64,000 nt of DNA from Desulfatibacillum sp. (GTDB lineage Bacteria; Desulfobacterota; Desulfobacteria; Desulfobacterales; Desulfatibacillaceae), in assembly GCA_016342355.1 (NCBI GenBank), contig JAEINP010000027.1, positions 1-64,000 on the forward strand, given 5' to 3'. The notes beneath the pieces are model-generated. The model made no database searches, was not told where the DNA came from, and saw only the letters and a list, made by a program, of their open reading frames with translations. Made by a program: the position numbers and the translations under genes. Below are positions 1 through 9,010 of this stretch, in pieces (within the stretch, counting starts at the first letter, position 1; every line of letters begins with the position of its first letter).

Positions 1-81
1 GTGGCTGACGTGGGAATCGTGGGCGACATCCTGGAAATCATGCCCGAAATGACCGAAAAGCTCGAAGAAATGAAGGGCTAA
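1..81 (+). CDS. etfA: Electron transfer flavoprotein alpha subunit, C-terminal end (partial)
   Basis: The frame is open from the first base and stops at TAA after 26 codons. The visible tail (ADVGIVGDILEIMPEMTEKL) matches the usual C-terminus of EtfA, where the FAD-domain ends in an A-D-x-G-x-V-G-D-L segment. EtfA with EtfB passes electrons from acyl-CoA dehydrogenases to the quinone pool, which fits the acyl-CoA dehydrogenase 22 bp downstream. The rest of the gene lies outside the window, so the call rests on a short segment plus context. Confidence 0.75.
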   Translation: MADVGIVGDILEIMPEMTEKLEEMKG

Positions 82-103
82 TTCTAAAAAGGGGAGTGTT
101 TCA

Positions 104-1258
104 ATGGATTTTTCTCTGAATAAGGAACAGCTTGACCTGCAGAAGGCAGCCAGGGAATTTGCCAAGGGCGAATTTGACATGGAACTTGCCAGGGATCTGG
201 ACGCCAAACACGAGTACCCCACCAAGATTTGGAAAAAGGCTGGTGAACTGGGTTTTATCGGGCTGCATTTTCCTGAGAAGTATTCCGGCATGGGATACGG
301 TGTCTTGGAAAACATTCTGGTTGCGGAAGAACTCTGCCGCGGCGATTCCAGTATTGGCGCTTGCATGATTCTTGCCGGATTCGCCTCTGAAATCGTTCTT
401 CGTTTCGGAAGTGACGCACAAAAGGAAAAGTGGTTGCCCCAGGTGGCTGAAGCCAAAACCTTGTCTGCTGGCGCTTTTACAGAGCCGGGACACGGTTCTG
501 ACATTACCAGCATGGACACCACTGCGGTTCTGGATGGAGACGAGTATGTTATCAACGGAACCAAAACCTTCATCACCAACGGAAACTTGGCCGGTTTTTT
601 CTGCACACTGTGCCAGACCGATCCGGACGCCAAACCGTCTTACCGCGGTCTGAGCCTGATTCTGGTGGAAGCGGACCGCGAAGGCCTGAGCACCACCTCC
701 GTGGGCGACAAACTGGGTATCCGCATGATGGATACGGCGGAAGTGGTTTATAAGGACGTGCGTGTTCCCAAAGAAAATATCATTGGCCAGGAAGGCAAGG
801 GCTTTTATCAAGTTCTTGAATTCTTTGACGAAAGCCGTATTCTCATTGCCGCCCAGGCATTGGGGACCGCCCAAGGCGCCCTGGACAGGGCTGTGGATTA
901 TGTCAAAGGACGTGAGCAGTTTGGTAAAAAATTGGCCCAGTTCCAGATCACCCAGCACAAACTGGCTGACATGGCTACCAAGGTCGAGCTGGCCCGCCTT
1001 ATGACCTACAAGGCTGCCTGGAATTACGACCAGGGCAAAATTGATCCCAAATTGACCTCCATGGCCAAAATGTTCGCCGCCCGTACGGCGGTGGAAGTTG
1101 CCGATGAAGCCATCCAGTTACTTGGCGGCTATGGTTATATGCGTGAGTATGACGTGGAAAGGTTCTACCGTGATGCCAAGATTACGGAAATTTATGAAGG
1201 AACCAAGGAAATCCAGAAGAATACCATTGCAAGCGCAGTGATCGGCAAGCTCAAGTAG
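104..1258 (+). CDS. Acyl-CoA dehydrogenase
   Basis: FAD-dependent enzyme that introduces the alpha-beta double bond into acyl-CoAs during beta-oxidation and passes electrons to ETF. At 384 residues it has the standard length and all three family domains: N-terminal helices, the central FAD/acyl-binding segment (GAFTEPGHGSD near residue 126, then FITNG), and the C-terminal domain with QLLGGYGYMREY and IYEGTKEIQ. Glu365 in the latter sits where the catalytic base of the short/medium-chain family lies. A GGGGAG ribosome site precedes the ATG by 8 nt. It follows etfA and is probably in the same transcript. Substrate (butyryl-, glutaryl- or longer acyl-CoA) cannot be fixed from sequence alone. Confidence 0.95.
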   Translation: MDFSLNKEQLDLQKAAREFAKGEFDMELARDLDAKHEYPTKIWKKAGELGFIGLHFPEKYSGMGYGVLENILVAEELCRGDSSIGACMILAGFASEIVLRFGSDAQKEKWLPQVAEAKTLSAGAFTEPGHGSDITSMDTTAVLDGDEYVINGTKTFITNGNLAGFFCTLCQTDPDAKPSYRGLSLILVEADREGLSTTSVGDKLGIRMMDTAEVVYKDVRVPKENIIGQEGKGFYQVLEFFDESRILIAAQALGTAQGALDRAVDYVKGREQFGKKLAQFQITQHKLADMATKVELARLMTYKAAWNYDQGKIDPKLTSMAKMFAARTAVEVADEAIQLLGGYGYMREYDVERFYRDAKITEIYEGTKEIQKNTIASAVIGKLK

Positions 1259-1282
1259 CACTAAGTTTGTTGTGAAAATACA

Positions 1283-1316
1283 AGGGGCGTTTTCCATGAG
1301 GAAAACGCCCCTTTTT
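1283..1316 (+). terminator. Intrinsic terminator between convergent acd and nusB
   Basis: A 13 bp perfect stem (AGGGGCGTTTTCC paired with GGAAAACGCCCCT, loop ATGA) is followed by five T. It ends the etfA/acyl-CoA dehydrogenase transcript; the stem could also act on the opposite nusB-end transcript. Confidence 0.9.
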
Positions 1317-1354
1317 ATATTACTATTTTCAGCTTTTACAAAACTGGCCTTTGG

Positions 1355-1780
1355 TTACTTTTGGCCGGATTTCTCTTTTCCCAGGAAAAGATGAATACTA
1401 TCCAGGATGCCGTTGATAAATGCCCCTGACTCCTCGGTTCCGAAACGCTTGCCTATATCAATGGCCTCATTGATGGAGACCCTGCGAGGAACTTCCGGGC
1501 AGTGCAAAAATTCATAAACCGCAATACGCATGAGGTTCAGGTCCACGGAGGAAATACGGTAGAGTTTCCAGTTTTTGGAGTGTTGTTCAATAAGCTGGTC
1601 AATCTCGTCTCGATTGTCAATGACCCCCATGACCAATTCCCTGAAAAAGAGATCCAGATCTTTTGGCGGAGGGAAATTTTTGCAAAAGAGGTCCAGGGCC
1701 TCTTCCGGGGAGACGGAGGTGGCGTCAGCATAGAACAACGATTGGAGCGCAAGCTCCCTGGCCCGGCGTCGTTTTCCCAT
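1355..1780 (-). CDS. nusB: Transcription antitermination protein NusB
   Basis: All-helical RNA-binding protein of 141 residues that with NusE (S10) binds boxA RNA and supports rRNA antitermination. The N-terminus (GKRRRARELALQSLFYAD), the middle WKLYRISSVDLNLMRIAVYEFL and the C-terminal EAIDIGKRFGTEESGAFING are classic NusB signatures. It starts 4 bp after the ribH stop, so the two are translationally close; the ribH-nusB pairing is common in proteobacteria. It is the last gene of the long minus-strand run. Confidence 0.95.
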   Translation of the reverse strand: MGKRRRARELALQSLFYADATSVSPEEALDLFCKNFPPPKDLDLFFRELVMGVIDNRDEIDQLIEQHSKNWKLYRISSVDLNLMRIAVYEFLHCPEVPRRVSINEAIDIGKRFGTEESGAFINGILDSIHLFLGKEKSGQK

Positions 1781-1784
1781 AAGT

Positions 1785-2252
1785 TTAGTTCAGTTGCTCC
1801 GAAAGGTTAGCCATTTCTATAGCGCCTATGGCTGCACTCCAGCCTTTATTTCCGGCCTTGGTACCAGCGCGTTCAATGGCCTGCTCTATGGTATCTGTGG
1901 TAATGATACCGAACATAACAGGGATGCCGCTGTTCAGGCTCACATGGGCAATTCCTTTGGATGCCTCGGCGCACACATAGTCGAAATGGGGTGTGGAACC
2001 CCTAATGACAGCTCCCAGACAGATGATGGCGTCGTATTTGCCCATTTTTGCCATTTTGTCGGCAATAAGGGGGATTTCAAAAGCGCCCGGAACCTTGGCT
2101 ACTTCGATATCTTCATCCTTGGCGCCGGAACGCACGAGGGCATCCAGCGCTCCGCCTAACAGTCTGTCCGATATGAAATCATTAAACCTGGCAACAATGA
2201 TCCCAAAGCGTTTGCCTTCCGCTGAGAGTTTTCCCTCAATGTAGCGTGGCAT
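1785..2252 (-). CDS. ribH: 6,7-dimethyl-8-ribityllumazine synthase
   Basis: Condenses 5-amino-6-ribitylaminouracil with 3,4-dihydroxy-2-butanone 4-phosphate, the penultimate step of riboflavin synthesis. The protein of 155 residues shows [26 protein letters not shown] and [15 protein letters not shown] with the catalytic His, then [16 protein letters not shown]. The ATG at 2252 is chosen because AGGAGG lies 6 nt upstream; an ATG nine codons earlier has no such site. It sits between ribBA and nusB in the riboflavin cluster. Confidence 0.96.
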   Translation of the reverse strand: MPRYIEGKLSAEGKRFGIIVARFNDFISDRLLGGALDALVRSGAKDEDIEVAKVPGAFEIPLIADKMAKMGKYDAIICLGAVIRGSTPHFDYVCAEASKGIAHVSLNSGIPVMFGIITTDTIEQAIERAGTKAGNKGWSAAIGAIEMANLSEQLN

Positions 2253-2318
2253 AGTTATCCTCCTGTAATCCGGAAACAAATTTTCCGGGCTGGTTTATGT
2301 GCAGGGGTTGCCCCTGAT

Positions 2319-3533
2319 TTACTTGTATGCTTCCACATCCAACAAGTGCCCCATTTTGAGGGCCTTGCATTGGAGGTATTCCTTGTTATGGCAATTGGGC
2401 GATTCGGCCAGGGGCACCTGTTCCACTATGCTCAGGCCATATCCTTGCAATCCAACCATTTTTTTGGGATTGTTGGTCATGAGCCTCATTTTGCGAACAC
2501 CCAGATCCACCAGCACTTGGGCGCCGATTCCGTAATTGCGCTGATCCGCCTTAAAACCGAGTTTTTCATTGGCTTCAACGGTGTCCAACCCGCCGTCTTG
2601 CAGGGCATAGGCCTTGATTTTATTAACCAATCCAATGCCGCGGCCTTCCTGGCGGACGTACACTATAACCCCGGATCCTTCTTCATGAACCATTTTCATG
2701 GCGTGCTGGAGTTGGTCGCCGCAATCGCAACGTTGAGAACCGAAAATATCGCCGGTAAGGCACTCGGAGTGCACTCTCACCAAGACCGGGTTATCCTTAT
2801 TGATTTCCCCCTTTACAAGAGCGATATGCAGGTATTCGTCCACGTCGTTTTCGTACACCACAACCTTAAAGTCTCCGCCGTAGCTTGTGGGAAGTTTGGC
2901 TTCAGCCACACGGTGCACAAAGGATTCCTTGCTCATGCGATACTCAATGAGATCCTCAATGGTGCAGATGCCGATTCCATGTTCTTCGCTGAATACTTCC
3001 AGGTCAGGCATGCGGGCCATGGTGCCGTCGTCCTTCATGATTTCACAAATCACGCCGGCAGGCTTGCATCCTGCCAAGCGGGCAAGGTCCACGGAGCCCT
3101 CGGTTTGGCCTGTGCGCACAATGACGCCGCCGTTACGGGCGCGCAGGGGGAAAATATGTCCGGGGCGCACCAGGTCCTGGGCGGTTGCGTCGTCCGCCAC
3201 AGCGGTCAGGATGGTGGTGGCTCTGTCGGCGGCGGAAATGCCGGTCGTTACGCCGCAACGGGCTTCAATGGAAACCGTAAAACCTGTCTGGAAAGGTGAG
3301 GTGTTGTTGCCCACCATGGGGGGGAGATCCAGAATGTCTGCTTTTGCCTTGGTAAGGGAAAGGCAAATCAGGCCGCGCCCGTATTTTGCCATGAAGTTGA
3401 TAATTTCAGGGGTGACAAACTCCGCGGCAATTGCCAAGTCTCCTTCGTTTTCCCTGTCTTCGTCATCCACCAGGATGACCATCTTGCCATCTTTAATGTC
3501 CTGGATTGCCTGTTCTATACTGATTTTAGCCAT
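2319..3533 (-). CDS. ribBA: Bifunctional DHBP synthase / GTP cyclohydrolase II
   Basis: Fusion enzyme of 404 residues that feeds both branches of riboflavin synthesis. The N-terminal half (about 1-200) is 3,4-dihydroxy-2-butanone-4-phosphate synthase, with the acidic DDEDRENEGDL substrate/Mg site. The C-terminal half (about 206-404) is GTP cyclohydrolase II, with the zinc site HSECLTGDIFGSQRCDCGDQ (three Cys), RQEGRGIGL and a KLGFKADQRNYGIGAQ segment. Both halves keep their key residues, so both activities are expected. It lies between ribE and ribH; spacing to ribE is 9 bp. Confidence 0.96.
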   Translation of the reverse strand: MAKISIEQAIQDIKDGKMVILVDDEDRENEGDLAIAAEFVTPEIINFMAKYGRGLICLSLTKAKADILDLPPMVGNNTSPFQTGFTVSIEARCGVTTGISAADRATTILTAVADDATAQDLVRPGHIFPLRARNGGVIVRTGQTEGSVDLARLAGCKPAGVICEIMKDDGTMARMPDLEVFSEEHGIGICTIEDLIEYRMSKESFVHRVAEAKLPTSYGGDFKVVVYENDVDEYLHIALVKGEINKDNPVLVRVHSECLTGDIFGSQRCDCGDQLQHAMKMVHEEGSGVIVYVRQEGRGIGLVNKIKAYALQDGGLDTVEANEKLGFKADQRNYGIGAQVLVDLGVRKMRLMTNNPKKMVGLQGYGLSIVEQVPLAESPNCHNKEYLQCKALKMGHLLDVEAYK

Positions 3534-3542
3534 AGTTGCCTC

Positions 3543-4202
3543 TTATAAAAAGCCGTTCCTGGCAAGTAACGCCATGTTAATGCCCGGCAGTTGGGAATTT
3601 TCGTCCGCTTCTCCTTTAGATGCGGTGACAAAACGTTCCACATATTTTCCGATGATATCGGTTTCTATGTTAACACGAGCTCCGGGTTTGAGAAGCCCGA
3701 TGGTCGTGATTTTTGCTGTATGGGGTATGATGCTTACGGAAAATCCCGTTGACGAGCATTGATTGATAGTAAGGCTTATTCCGTCTATGGCAATAGAGCC
3801 CTTTTCCACCATGTAGCGGGTAAGATTTGCGGGCGCTTCAAAGCTGTACAGGATGGCGTTGGCGTCGGGAATGACGGAAGTTACCTTGGCCATGCCATCC
3901 ACATGGCCAGTGACCAAATGCCCGTCCAAACGCGATGAGAGCGTCAGGGCGCGTTCCAGATTCACCCGGTCTCCAGGTTTGGCATGGTTAAGGATTGAAC
4001 GGTTGGTGGTTTCGGGAGACACATCCACATCAAACATTTTGCCTTCCAGGCGAACCACTGTAAGGCATGCCCCGGATACAGCGATGCTATCGCCCAGTTT
4101 GACCCCTGTAAGGTCAAAGTCCGCCTGGACTTGCATGCTAACGCCTTGGCCCTTTCTTAGGCGCCTAATCGTTCCCAGGCCTTCTATGATTCCGGTAAAC
4201 AT
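3543..4202 (-). CDS. ribE: Riboflavin synthase, alpha subunit
   Basis: Dismutates two lumazine molecules into riboflavin and the ribityl-aminouracil precursor. The 219-residue protein starts with the family-typical MFTGIIEGLG and contains two lumazine-binding repeats (about 1-97 and 98-200), each with an LTV/LTINQ and a P-x-T segment. The C-terminal tail after residue 200 is a little longer than usual. Its start is 8 bp from the ribD stop, indicating tight operon coupling. Confidence 0.95.
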   Translation of the reverse strand: MFTGIIEGLGTIRRLRKGQGVSMQVQADFDLTGVKLGDSIAVSGACLTVVRLEGKMFDVDVSPETTNRSILNHAKPGDRVNLERALTLSSRLDGHLVTGHVDGMAKVTSVIPDANAILYSFEAPANLTRYMVEKGSIAIDGISLTINQCSSTGFSVSIIPHTAKITTIGLLKPGARVNIETDIIGKYVERFVTASKGEADENSQLPGINMALLARNGFL

Positions 4203-4210
4203 TGTGTTGA

Positions 4211-5329
4211 CTAATCCCGTTGGTCCAAAAAGTCCAAAACGTAACCTTCCACCATAATATCGTTGCCAAACCGATGCAGGTTGATGTCTGTCAGTTCAAT
4301 ACAGTCTGCCATAAAATCAGGCCCTGGCCCGGCAAACATGGGCACACCGTCATCCCCCCCGAGGATTTTCGGGGCATAGAACAGACAGACTTTATCCACT
4401 ATGCCGCTTTTTAACGCTGAAGAGTGGACATGCCCCCCTCCTTCAATGAGGAGGCTGTTGAGGCCTTTTTCTCCCAAATAGCGGCATATGAAGTCCAGGT
4501 TTAAAAAACCGCTCATTTCAGGGGCCTGGACAATTTCTGCTCCGGCCTTTTGCAAAAGATCCCAGTTTTTATCAGACGCCTGGGGGCCGCAAAAAATCAG
4601 TGTACCAGAATCAGATTCCTGGTGCAACATTTTGGCGTTGGGGTCCATGGAAAGCCGACTATCCAGGATAACGCGTAGAGGATCCAAGCCTTTGCCGTTT
4701 TCAATCCTGGCTGTCAGGCTGGGGTCGTCCATCTGTACTGTATTTATCCCAACCATGATGGCATCCATGGCGTGTCGCATTTGATGACCATAGGCCCTGG
4801 ACTCCTCCCCGGTCACCCATTTGGAGTCGCCTATGCGTGTGGCGATCCTGCCGTCCAGGGTAGCCGCACATTTGCTAATGACAAAAGGCCGCCCCGTTGT
4901 TACATGCTTTATGAAAAACTCGTTAAGTTTGAGGGCTTCTTTTTCACATACCCCCCATGAGGTTTCCACACCCTGGCTCTGCAGATAGTCCAGCCCGCCT
5001 TCGGCCTTGGGGTTGGGGTCTTTCATGGCAGCCACAACACGGGCAATGCCTGCTTTAAGTACGGCATGGGAGCATGGAGGGGTTTTGCCATGATGGTTGC
5101 AGGGCTCCAGGGTCACGTACAGGGTGGCGCCTTTCGCCTTATCCCCGGCTTCTTCCAAGGCAAATACCTCGGCATGATGGCCTCCGGCCTTTTGATGCCA
5201 ACCCTGGCCTATCACGGAGCCGCCTTTTACAATGACCGCCCCCACCATGGGGTTGGGAGAAGTAGCGCCAACTCCCTTTTCCGCCAAGGCCAATGCCTGG
5301 CGCATATATTGGATATCCTGTTCGCTCAT
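4211..5329 (-). CDS. ribD: Riboflavin biosynthesis deaminase/reductase RibD
   Basis: Two-domain enzyme of 372 residues. The N-terminal deaminase (about 1-145) has the zinc ligands HAE and PCNHHGKTPPC; the C-terminal NADPH reductase (about 148-365) has KCAATLDGRIA, VGINTVQMDDPSLTAR and LLIEGGGHVHSSAL. It converts the GTP cyclohydrolase product to 5-amino-6-ribitylamino-uracil phosphate. AAGGA precedes the ATG. It opens the rib cluster, right behind a terminator-like hairpin that separates it from nrdR; I see no FMN riboswitch in the 87 bp gap. Confidence 0.95.
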   Translation of the reverse strand: MSEQDIQYMRQALALAEKGVGATSPNPMVGAVIVKGGSVIGQGWHQKAGGHHAEVFALEEAGDKAKGATLYVTLEPCNHHGKTPPCSHAVLKAGIARVVAAMKDPNPKAEGGLDYLQSQGVETSWGVCEKEALKLNEFFIKHVTTGRPFVISKCAATLDGRIATRIGDSKWVTGEESRAYGHQMRHAMDAIMVGINTVQMDDPSLTARIENGKGLDPLRVILDSRLSMDPNAKMLHQESDSGTLIFCGPQASDKNWDLLQKAGAEIVQAPEMSGFLNLDFICRYLGEKGLNSLLIEGGGHVHSSALKSGIVDKVCLFYAPKILGGDDGVPMFAGPGPDFMADCIELTDINLHRFGNDIMVEGYVLDFLDQRD

Positions 5330-5340
5330 TCCGTCCTTGT

Positions 5341-5380
5341 AAAAAAAGACCGGGGGGTCCGTTAACCGGTTTCCCCCCGA
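5341..5380 (-). terminator. Intrinsic terminator/attenuator between nrdR and ribD
   Basis: Read on the minus strand, CGGGGGG pairs with CCCCCCG across a 15-nt loop and is followed after C by TCTTTTTTT. The U-tract ends only about 11 nt before the ribD start codon. It should reduce read-through from glyA-nrdR into the rib genes, or act as an attenuator; no ligand-binding motif is recognisable. Confidence 0.7.
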
Positions 5381-5416
5381 AAATCCATGTATTTAATTAT
5401 GCCCTGACAGGCCAGA

Positions 5417-5887
5417 CTATTTGTCGCTCTTTTGCTGCTGTTTGAGCAGGTACTTCAGTTCTGATATAAAATCGTTCACATGCTTGAATTCCCTGTACAC
5501 AGAGGCAAAACGGACATAGGCCACGTCATCCAATTCGTGGAGCTTGTTCATGATAGCTTCGCCCACTTGATTGGAAGGCACTTCCTTTTCTCCGGTTTCG
5601 CGTAAATCACGTTCCAGTTGTTCAATGAACTCGTCTATAGTGTGAACGCTGATATTGCGTTTTTCACATGCCCGCAGCATGCCAGAGCGCACCTTTTCGC
5701 CGTTAAAGACCTCTCTGCGACCATCTTTCTTGATGATCACCAGGGGCATGTCCTCCACCTTTTCATAGGTGGTGAACCGGCGGGAACAAGACAGGCATTC
5801 CCTGCGGCGACGAATGACATCTGCCTCCTTGCCCTGCCTGGAGTCAATGACTTTGTCTTCAGTCTCACCGCAATAGGGGCATTTCAT
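5417..5887 (-). CDS. nrdR: Transcriptional repressor NrdR
   Basis: Nucleotide-sensing repressor of ribonucleotide reductase genes. The 156-residue protein has an N-terminal zinc ribbon (Cys3, Cys6, Cys31, Cys34 in MKCPYCG and RECLSCSRRFTTYE) followed by an ATP-cone domain (about 46-136) beginning VIKKDGRREVFNGEKV. It acts on NrdR boxes upstream of nrd operons, none of which are in this window. It lies between glyA and ribD, a common neighbourhood for nrdR. Confidence 0.96.
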   Translation of the reverse strand: MKCPYCGETEDKVIDSRQGKEADVIRRRRECLSCSRRFTTYEKVEDMPLVIIKKDGRREVFNGEKVRSGMLRACEKRNISVHTIDEFIEQLERDLRETGEKEVPSNQVGEAIMNKLHELDDVAYVRFASVYREFKHVNDFISELKYLLKQQQKSDK

Positions 5888-5905
5888 ACCTTTCCTCCCA
5901 GTAGA

Positions 5906-7147
5906 TCATCCATAAATGGGGAAAGATTGGCAAAGGTCTTTGACCTTTGCACGAGTATTTTCAATCAAGGCCTGGTCCCGGGGATTTTTCAGGACACCCA
6001 CCAGGCAGTCGGCAATGATTTCCATTTCCGCCTCTTTCATGCCCCTGCTAGTGATAGTGGGAGTTCCAACCCTTATGCCGCTGGTAACGGCTGGTCCCAG
6101 CTTGTCGAAGGGTATGGTATTTTTGTTTACGGTCATGCCGGCCTGTTCCACAATTTTTTCCGCCTCTTTTCCTGTAATATTGAGGCTGGTTAAATTCAGG
6201 AGCATCATGTGGTTGTCCGTACCGCCGGAAACCAACTCCACACCCTGGTCCATAAGGCATTTGGCAAGGTGCGCGGCATTTTTTACGATTTGTTGCTGGT
6301 ATGTCTTGAATTCAGGAGTCAGGGCCTCCTTGAACGCCACGGCCTTGGCGGCAATCACATGCATAAGCGGGCCGCCCTGGATGCCGGGAAAAATCTGGCT
6401 GGAAAGTTTTTTGCCAAAGCCTTTGTTGGAAAGGATCATGCCCCCACGGGGTCCCCGGAGGGTTTTGTGGGTTGTGGTGGTCACCACATCGGCGTAAGGA
6501 AGGGGGGAAGGATGCTCCCCTACAGCCACCAAACCGGCAATGTGGGCCATATCCACCATGAAGTAGGCGCCTACTTCCTTGGCGATTTCTGAAAATAGGG
6601 GAAAGTCAATGATTCTGGGATAGGCGCTGGCGCCTGCCACAATGAGTTTAGGTTTGTGTTCCCTGGCAAGGGCGCGCAACTGGTCATAATCTATTGTGCC
6701 AGTTTCCTCTTTGACCCCGTAATGGATGAAATTGTAGATTCTGCCGGAAAAGCTGACCGGGCTGCCGTGGGTAAGGTGGCCCCCGTGGGAAAGATCCATG
6801 CCAAGCACTGTGTCGCCAAGTTCCAAAAGGGCGAAATACACACCCATATTGGCCTGGGAACCGGAATGGGGCTGGACATTGACATATTCCGCCTGAAACA
6901 ATTCCTTGGCTCTATCCCTGGCAAGGTTTTCCGCCACATCCACAAATTCGCATCCGCCGTAATAGCGGTGACCAGGATAGCCCTCGGCGTATTTATTGGT
7001 CATGACGCTGCCCTGGGCAGCCATGACAGCCGGGCTGGCGATGTTTTCCGAAGCAATCAATTCCAGGGTGAACTGCTGCCTGTCCAATTCCTGCTCCATG
7101 GCTTTTGCCATTTCAGGGTCTGTTTTTTTTATGGTTTCCAGATCCAA
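5906..7147 (-). CDS. glyA: Serine hydroxymethyltransferase
   Basis: PLP enzyme that interconverts serine and glycine while loading one-carbon units on tetrahydrofolate. Family motifs are [31 protein letters not shown] and the PLP lysine in [18 protein letters not shown] start at 7147 is chosen: AGGGAG lies 6 nt upstream and it gives a normal 413-residue protein beginning [13 protein letters not shown]; the frame runs open 26 codons further upstream, to an ATG whose extra residues match nothing in the family. It is followed 18 bp later by nrdR. Confidence 0.94.
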   Translation of the reverse strand: MDLETIKKTDPEMAKAMEQELDRQQFTLELIASENIASPAVMAAQGSVMTNKYAEGYPGHRYYGGCEFVDVAENLARDRAKELFQAEYVNVQPHSGSQANMGVYFALLELGDTVLGMDLSHGGHLTHGSPVSFSGRIYNFIHYGVKEETGTIDYDQLRALAREHKPKLIVAGASAYPRIIDFPLFSEIAKEVGAYFMVDMAHIAGLVAVGEHPSPLPYADVVTTTTHKTLRGPRGGMILSNKGFGKKLSSQIFPGIQGGPLMHVIAAKAVAFKEALTPEFKTYQQQIVKNAAHLAKCLMDQGVELVSGGTDNHMMLLNLTSLNITGKEAEKIVEQAGMTVNKNTIPFDKLGPAVTSGIRVGTPTITSRGMKEAEMEIIADCLVGVLKNPRDQALIENTRAKVKDLCQSFPIYG

Positions 7148-7265
7148 AGGTATACTCCCTTTTAATATGGTTCTTGCCGCACTCAAGAAACCGGTACTAA
7201 AATATTTGGGATATAACAAGTCCACAGATGGAATCTTGTTAAAAAAAATGAATACTTGGGCCTGT

Positions 7266-8516
7266 TTAAAGGCCGCTCTTCTTCAGGATTATAGCGGCGT
7301 TGGTGCCACCGAATCCAAATGAATTATTCATGGCCACGTTCACCACCTGTTTGCGGGCCTGACCCGGCACATAGTCCAGGTCGCACTCCGGGTCCGGGTT
7401 TTCCAGGTTGATGGTGGGGGGGATAATATCATTGTACACGGTGAGGGCCGTGAAAACGGTCTCAACGCCGCCTGCGCCGCCCAGAATATGACCGGTCATG
7501 GATTTGGTGGAACTGATGGCCAGTTTATAGGCATGTTCTCCAAAAACCTTTTTAATGCCCTGGGTTTCGCACAGGTCGTTAATCTGTGTGGAAGTGCCAT
7601 GAGCGTTGATGTAGTCCATGTCCTTGGGTTGCAGGCCAGCGTCATCCAGGGCGCTTTTCATGCACCTTCCCATGCCTTCACCCTCCGGGGAGGGGGCTGT
7701 CATATGATGGGCATCCCCGGACATTCCGTATCCTGCCACAGTGGCATAGATGCGCGCCCCACGTTTTTCAGCGTGTTCCCGGGTTTCCAGAATCAGGATT
7801 CCGGCGCCTTCCCCCACCACAAAGCCGTCACGTTGAGCATCAAAGGGACGGGATGCTTTTTCCGGCTCATCATTGCGAGTGGAAAGGGCTTTCATGGAGT
7901 TGAAGCCAGCTATGCACAGAGGTGTGATGACGGACTCCACCCCTCCTGTAATCATAACATCCGCCTGACCATGCTGGAGGATGCGCATGGATTCTCCCAC
8001 GGAGTGTGTGCCTGCGGCGCAAGCAGTTGCCACGCTGCAGTTGGGGCCTTTGGCTCCAAGGTGTATTGCGATCAGCCCGGGGCCCATGTTTCCAATGAGC
8101 ATGGGAATAAAAAAAGGGCTGACCCTGCCCGGTCCTTTTTGCACAATGGTATCCCTGCAATCTTCCATGGTTTGAAGACCGCCCAGACCACATCCTGTAA
8201 ACACGCCTACTCTTTCGGCGTTGCTGGCGTCAATGACCAGGTCCGCGTCATCCAAGGCCATTTTAGATGCAGCAATGGCGTAGGCGATAAACCGCTCAGC
8301 CTTGCGGGCCTCCTTTTTTGGCATGAAATCTTCTGCCTGGAAACCTTTGACTTCGGCCGCAATAGTGGTTTTAAAGCCCGTGGTGTCAAACCGGGTTATG
8401 GGCCCCACGCCGGACTTTCCCTGACACAGGGCGGACCAGGAAGCCTCCACACCTATACCCAGAGGCGTAACAAGGCCTAAGCCTGTGATCACAATTTCGG
8501 GAGTGCCGGTTTTCAT
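7266..8516 (-). CDS. fabF: 3-oxoacyl-[acyl-carrier-protein] synthase II
   Basis: Condensing enzyme of fatty acid elongation. The 416-residue thiolase-fold protein carries the Cys-His-His triad: Cys166 in [12 protein letters not shown], His in [11 protein letters not shown] and His in [13 protein letters not shown]. The C-terminus has the glycine-rich [15 protein letters not shown] loop. It stands directly behind acpP and fabG, the normal fab order, but fabD, fabH and plsX are absent from this locus. Confidence 0.96.
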   Translation of the reverse strand: MKTGTPEIVITGLGLVTPLGIGVEASWSALCQGKSGVGPITRFDTTGFKTTIAAEVKGFQAEDFMPKKEARKAERFIAYAIAASKMALDDADLVIDASNAERVGVFTGCGLGGLQTMEDCRDTIVQKGPGRVSPFFIPMLIGNMGPGLIAIHLGAKGPNCSVATACAAGTHSVGESMRILQHGQADVMITGGVESVITPLCIAGFNSMKALSTRNDEPEKASRPFDAQRDGFVVGEGAGILILETREHAEKRGARIYATVAGYGMSGDAHHMTAPSPEGEGMGRCMKSALDDAGLQPKDMDYINAHGTSTQINDLCETQGIKKVFGEHAYKLAISSTKSMTGHILGGAGGVETVFTALTVYNDIIPPTINLENPDPECDLDYVPGQARKQVVNVAMNNSFGFGGTNAAIILKKSGL

Positions 8517-8593
8517 TCCAACTCCTGCTAATGCGGTTTAGGGAAACGCCTTGGCGAACAGCAAGCCTGCCCCTGTCCCTACGCATGTACGGT

Positions 8594-8824
8594 TTAGGTA
8601 TGCGCCTTGATATATTCGATGACGTCCTTGACCTTGATGATTTTTTCGGCGTCTTCGTCGGAAATTTCCAGGTCAAAGGTTTCTTCCATGGTCATGATCA
8701 ACTCTACCAAGTCCAGGGAATCCGCCCCCAGGTCGTCTACAAAGGATGCTTCTTCAACGACTTCGTCAGGCTCTACACCCAATTTGTCCACGATTATGTT
8801 TTTAACTTTTTCTTCCAATGACAT
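8594..8824 (-). CDS. acpP: Acyl carrier protein
   Basis: Acidic helical carrier of 76 residues with the phosphopantetheine site Ser36 in [10 protein letters not shown]. The ATG at 8824 follows AGGAGG by 10 nt; an upstream in-frame start seven codons earlier would place that ribosome site inside the gene. It lies between fabG and fabF as in most bacteria and may have its own promoter (8888..8915), as is usual for this very highly expressed protein. Confidence 0.96.
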   Translation of the reverse strand: MSLEEKVKNIIVDKLGVEPDEVVEEASFVDDLGADSLDLVELIMTMEETFDLEISDEDAEKIIKVKDVIEYIKAHT

Positions 8825-8887
8825 AATAACCAAACCTCCTTGCACTCGCAGGCGTCACAAGAGACCCTTACGATGGTTTTTTTTAGC

Positions 8888-8915
8888 ACTATATATATTG
8901 CTCAGGAAAAATCAA
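8888..8915 (-). promoter_or_regulatory. Putative sigma-70 promoter for acpP-fabF
   Basis: On the minus strand TTGATT and TATAGT are separated by 16 bp, 64 bp upstream of the acpP start and inside the 165 bp fabG-acpP gap. It would let acpP be made in excess of fabG. Confidence 0.45.
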
Positions 8916-9010
8916 GCATACAACTTATGGCTGCATACGATTCTCCCCATCCCTGTCAGTCGGCAACCCCGGCATGTATCCCAAAAACCTGTTCACAGAG
9001 CCGGATGCCG

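Noticed and set aside
101-958. A 285-codon minus-strand frame
   Set aside because: It is antisense to the acyl-CoA dehydrogenase, which has every family motif.
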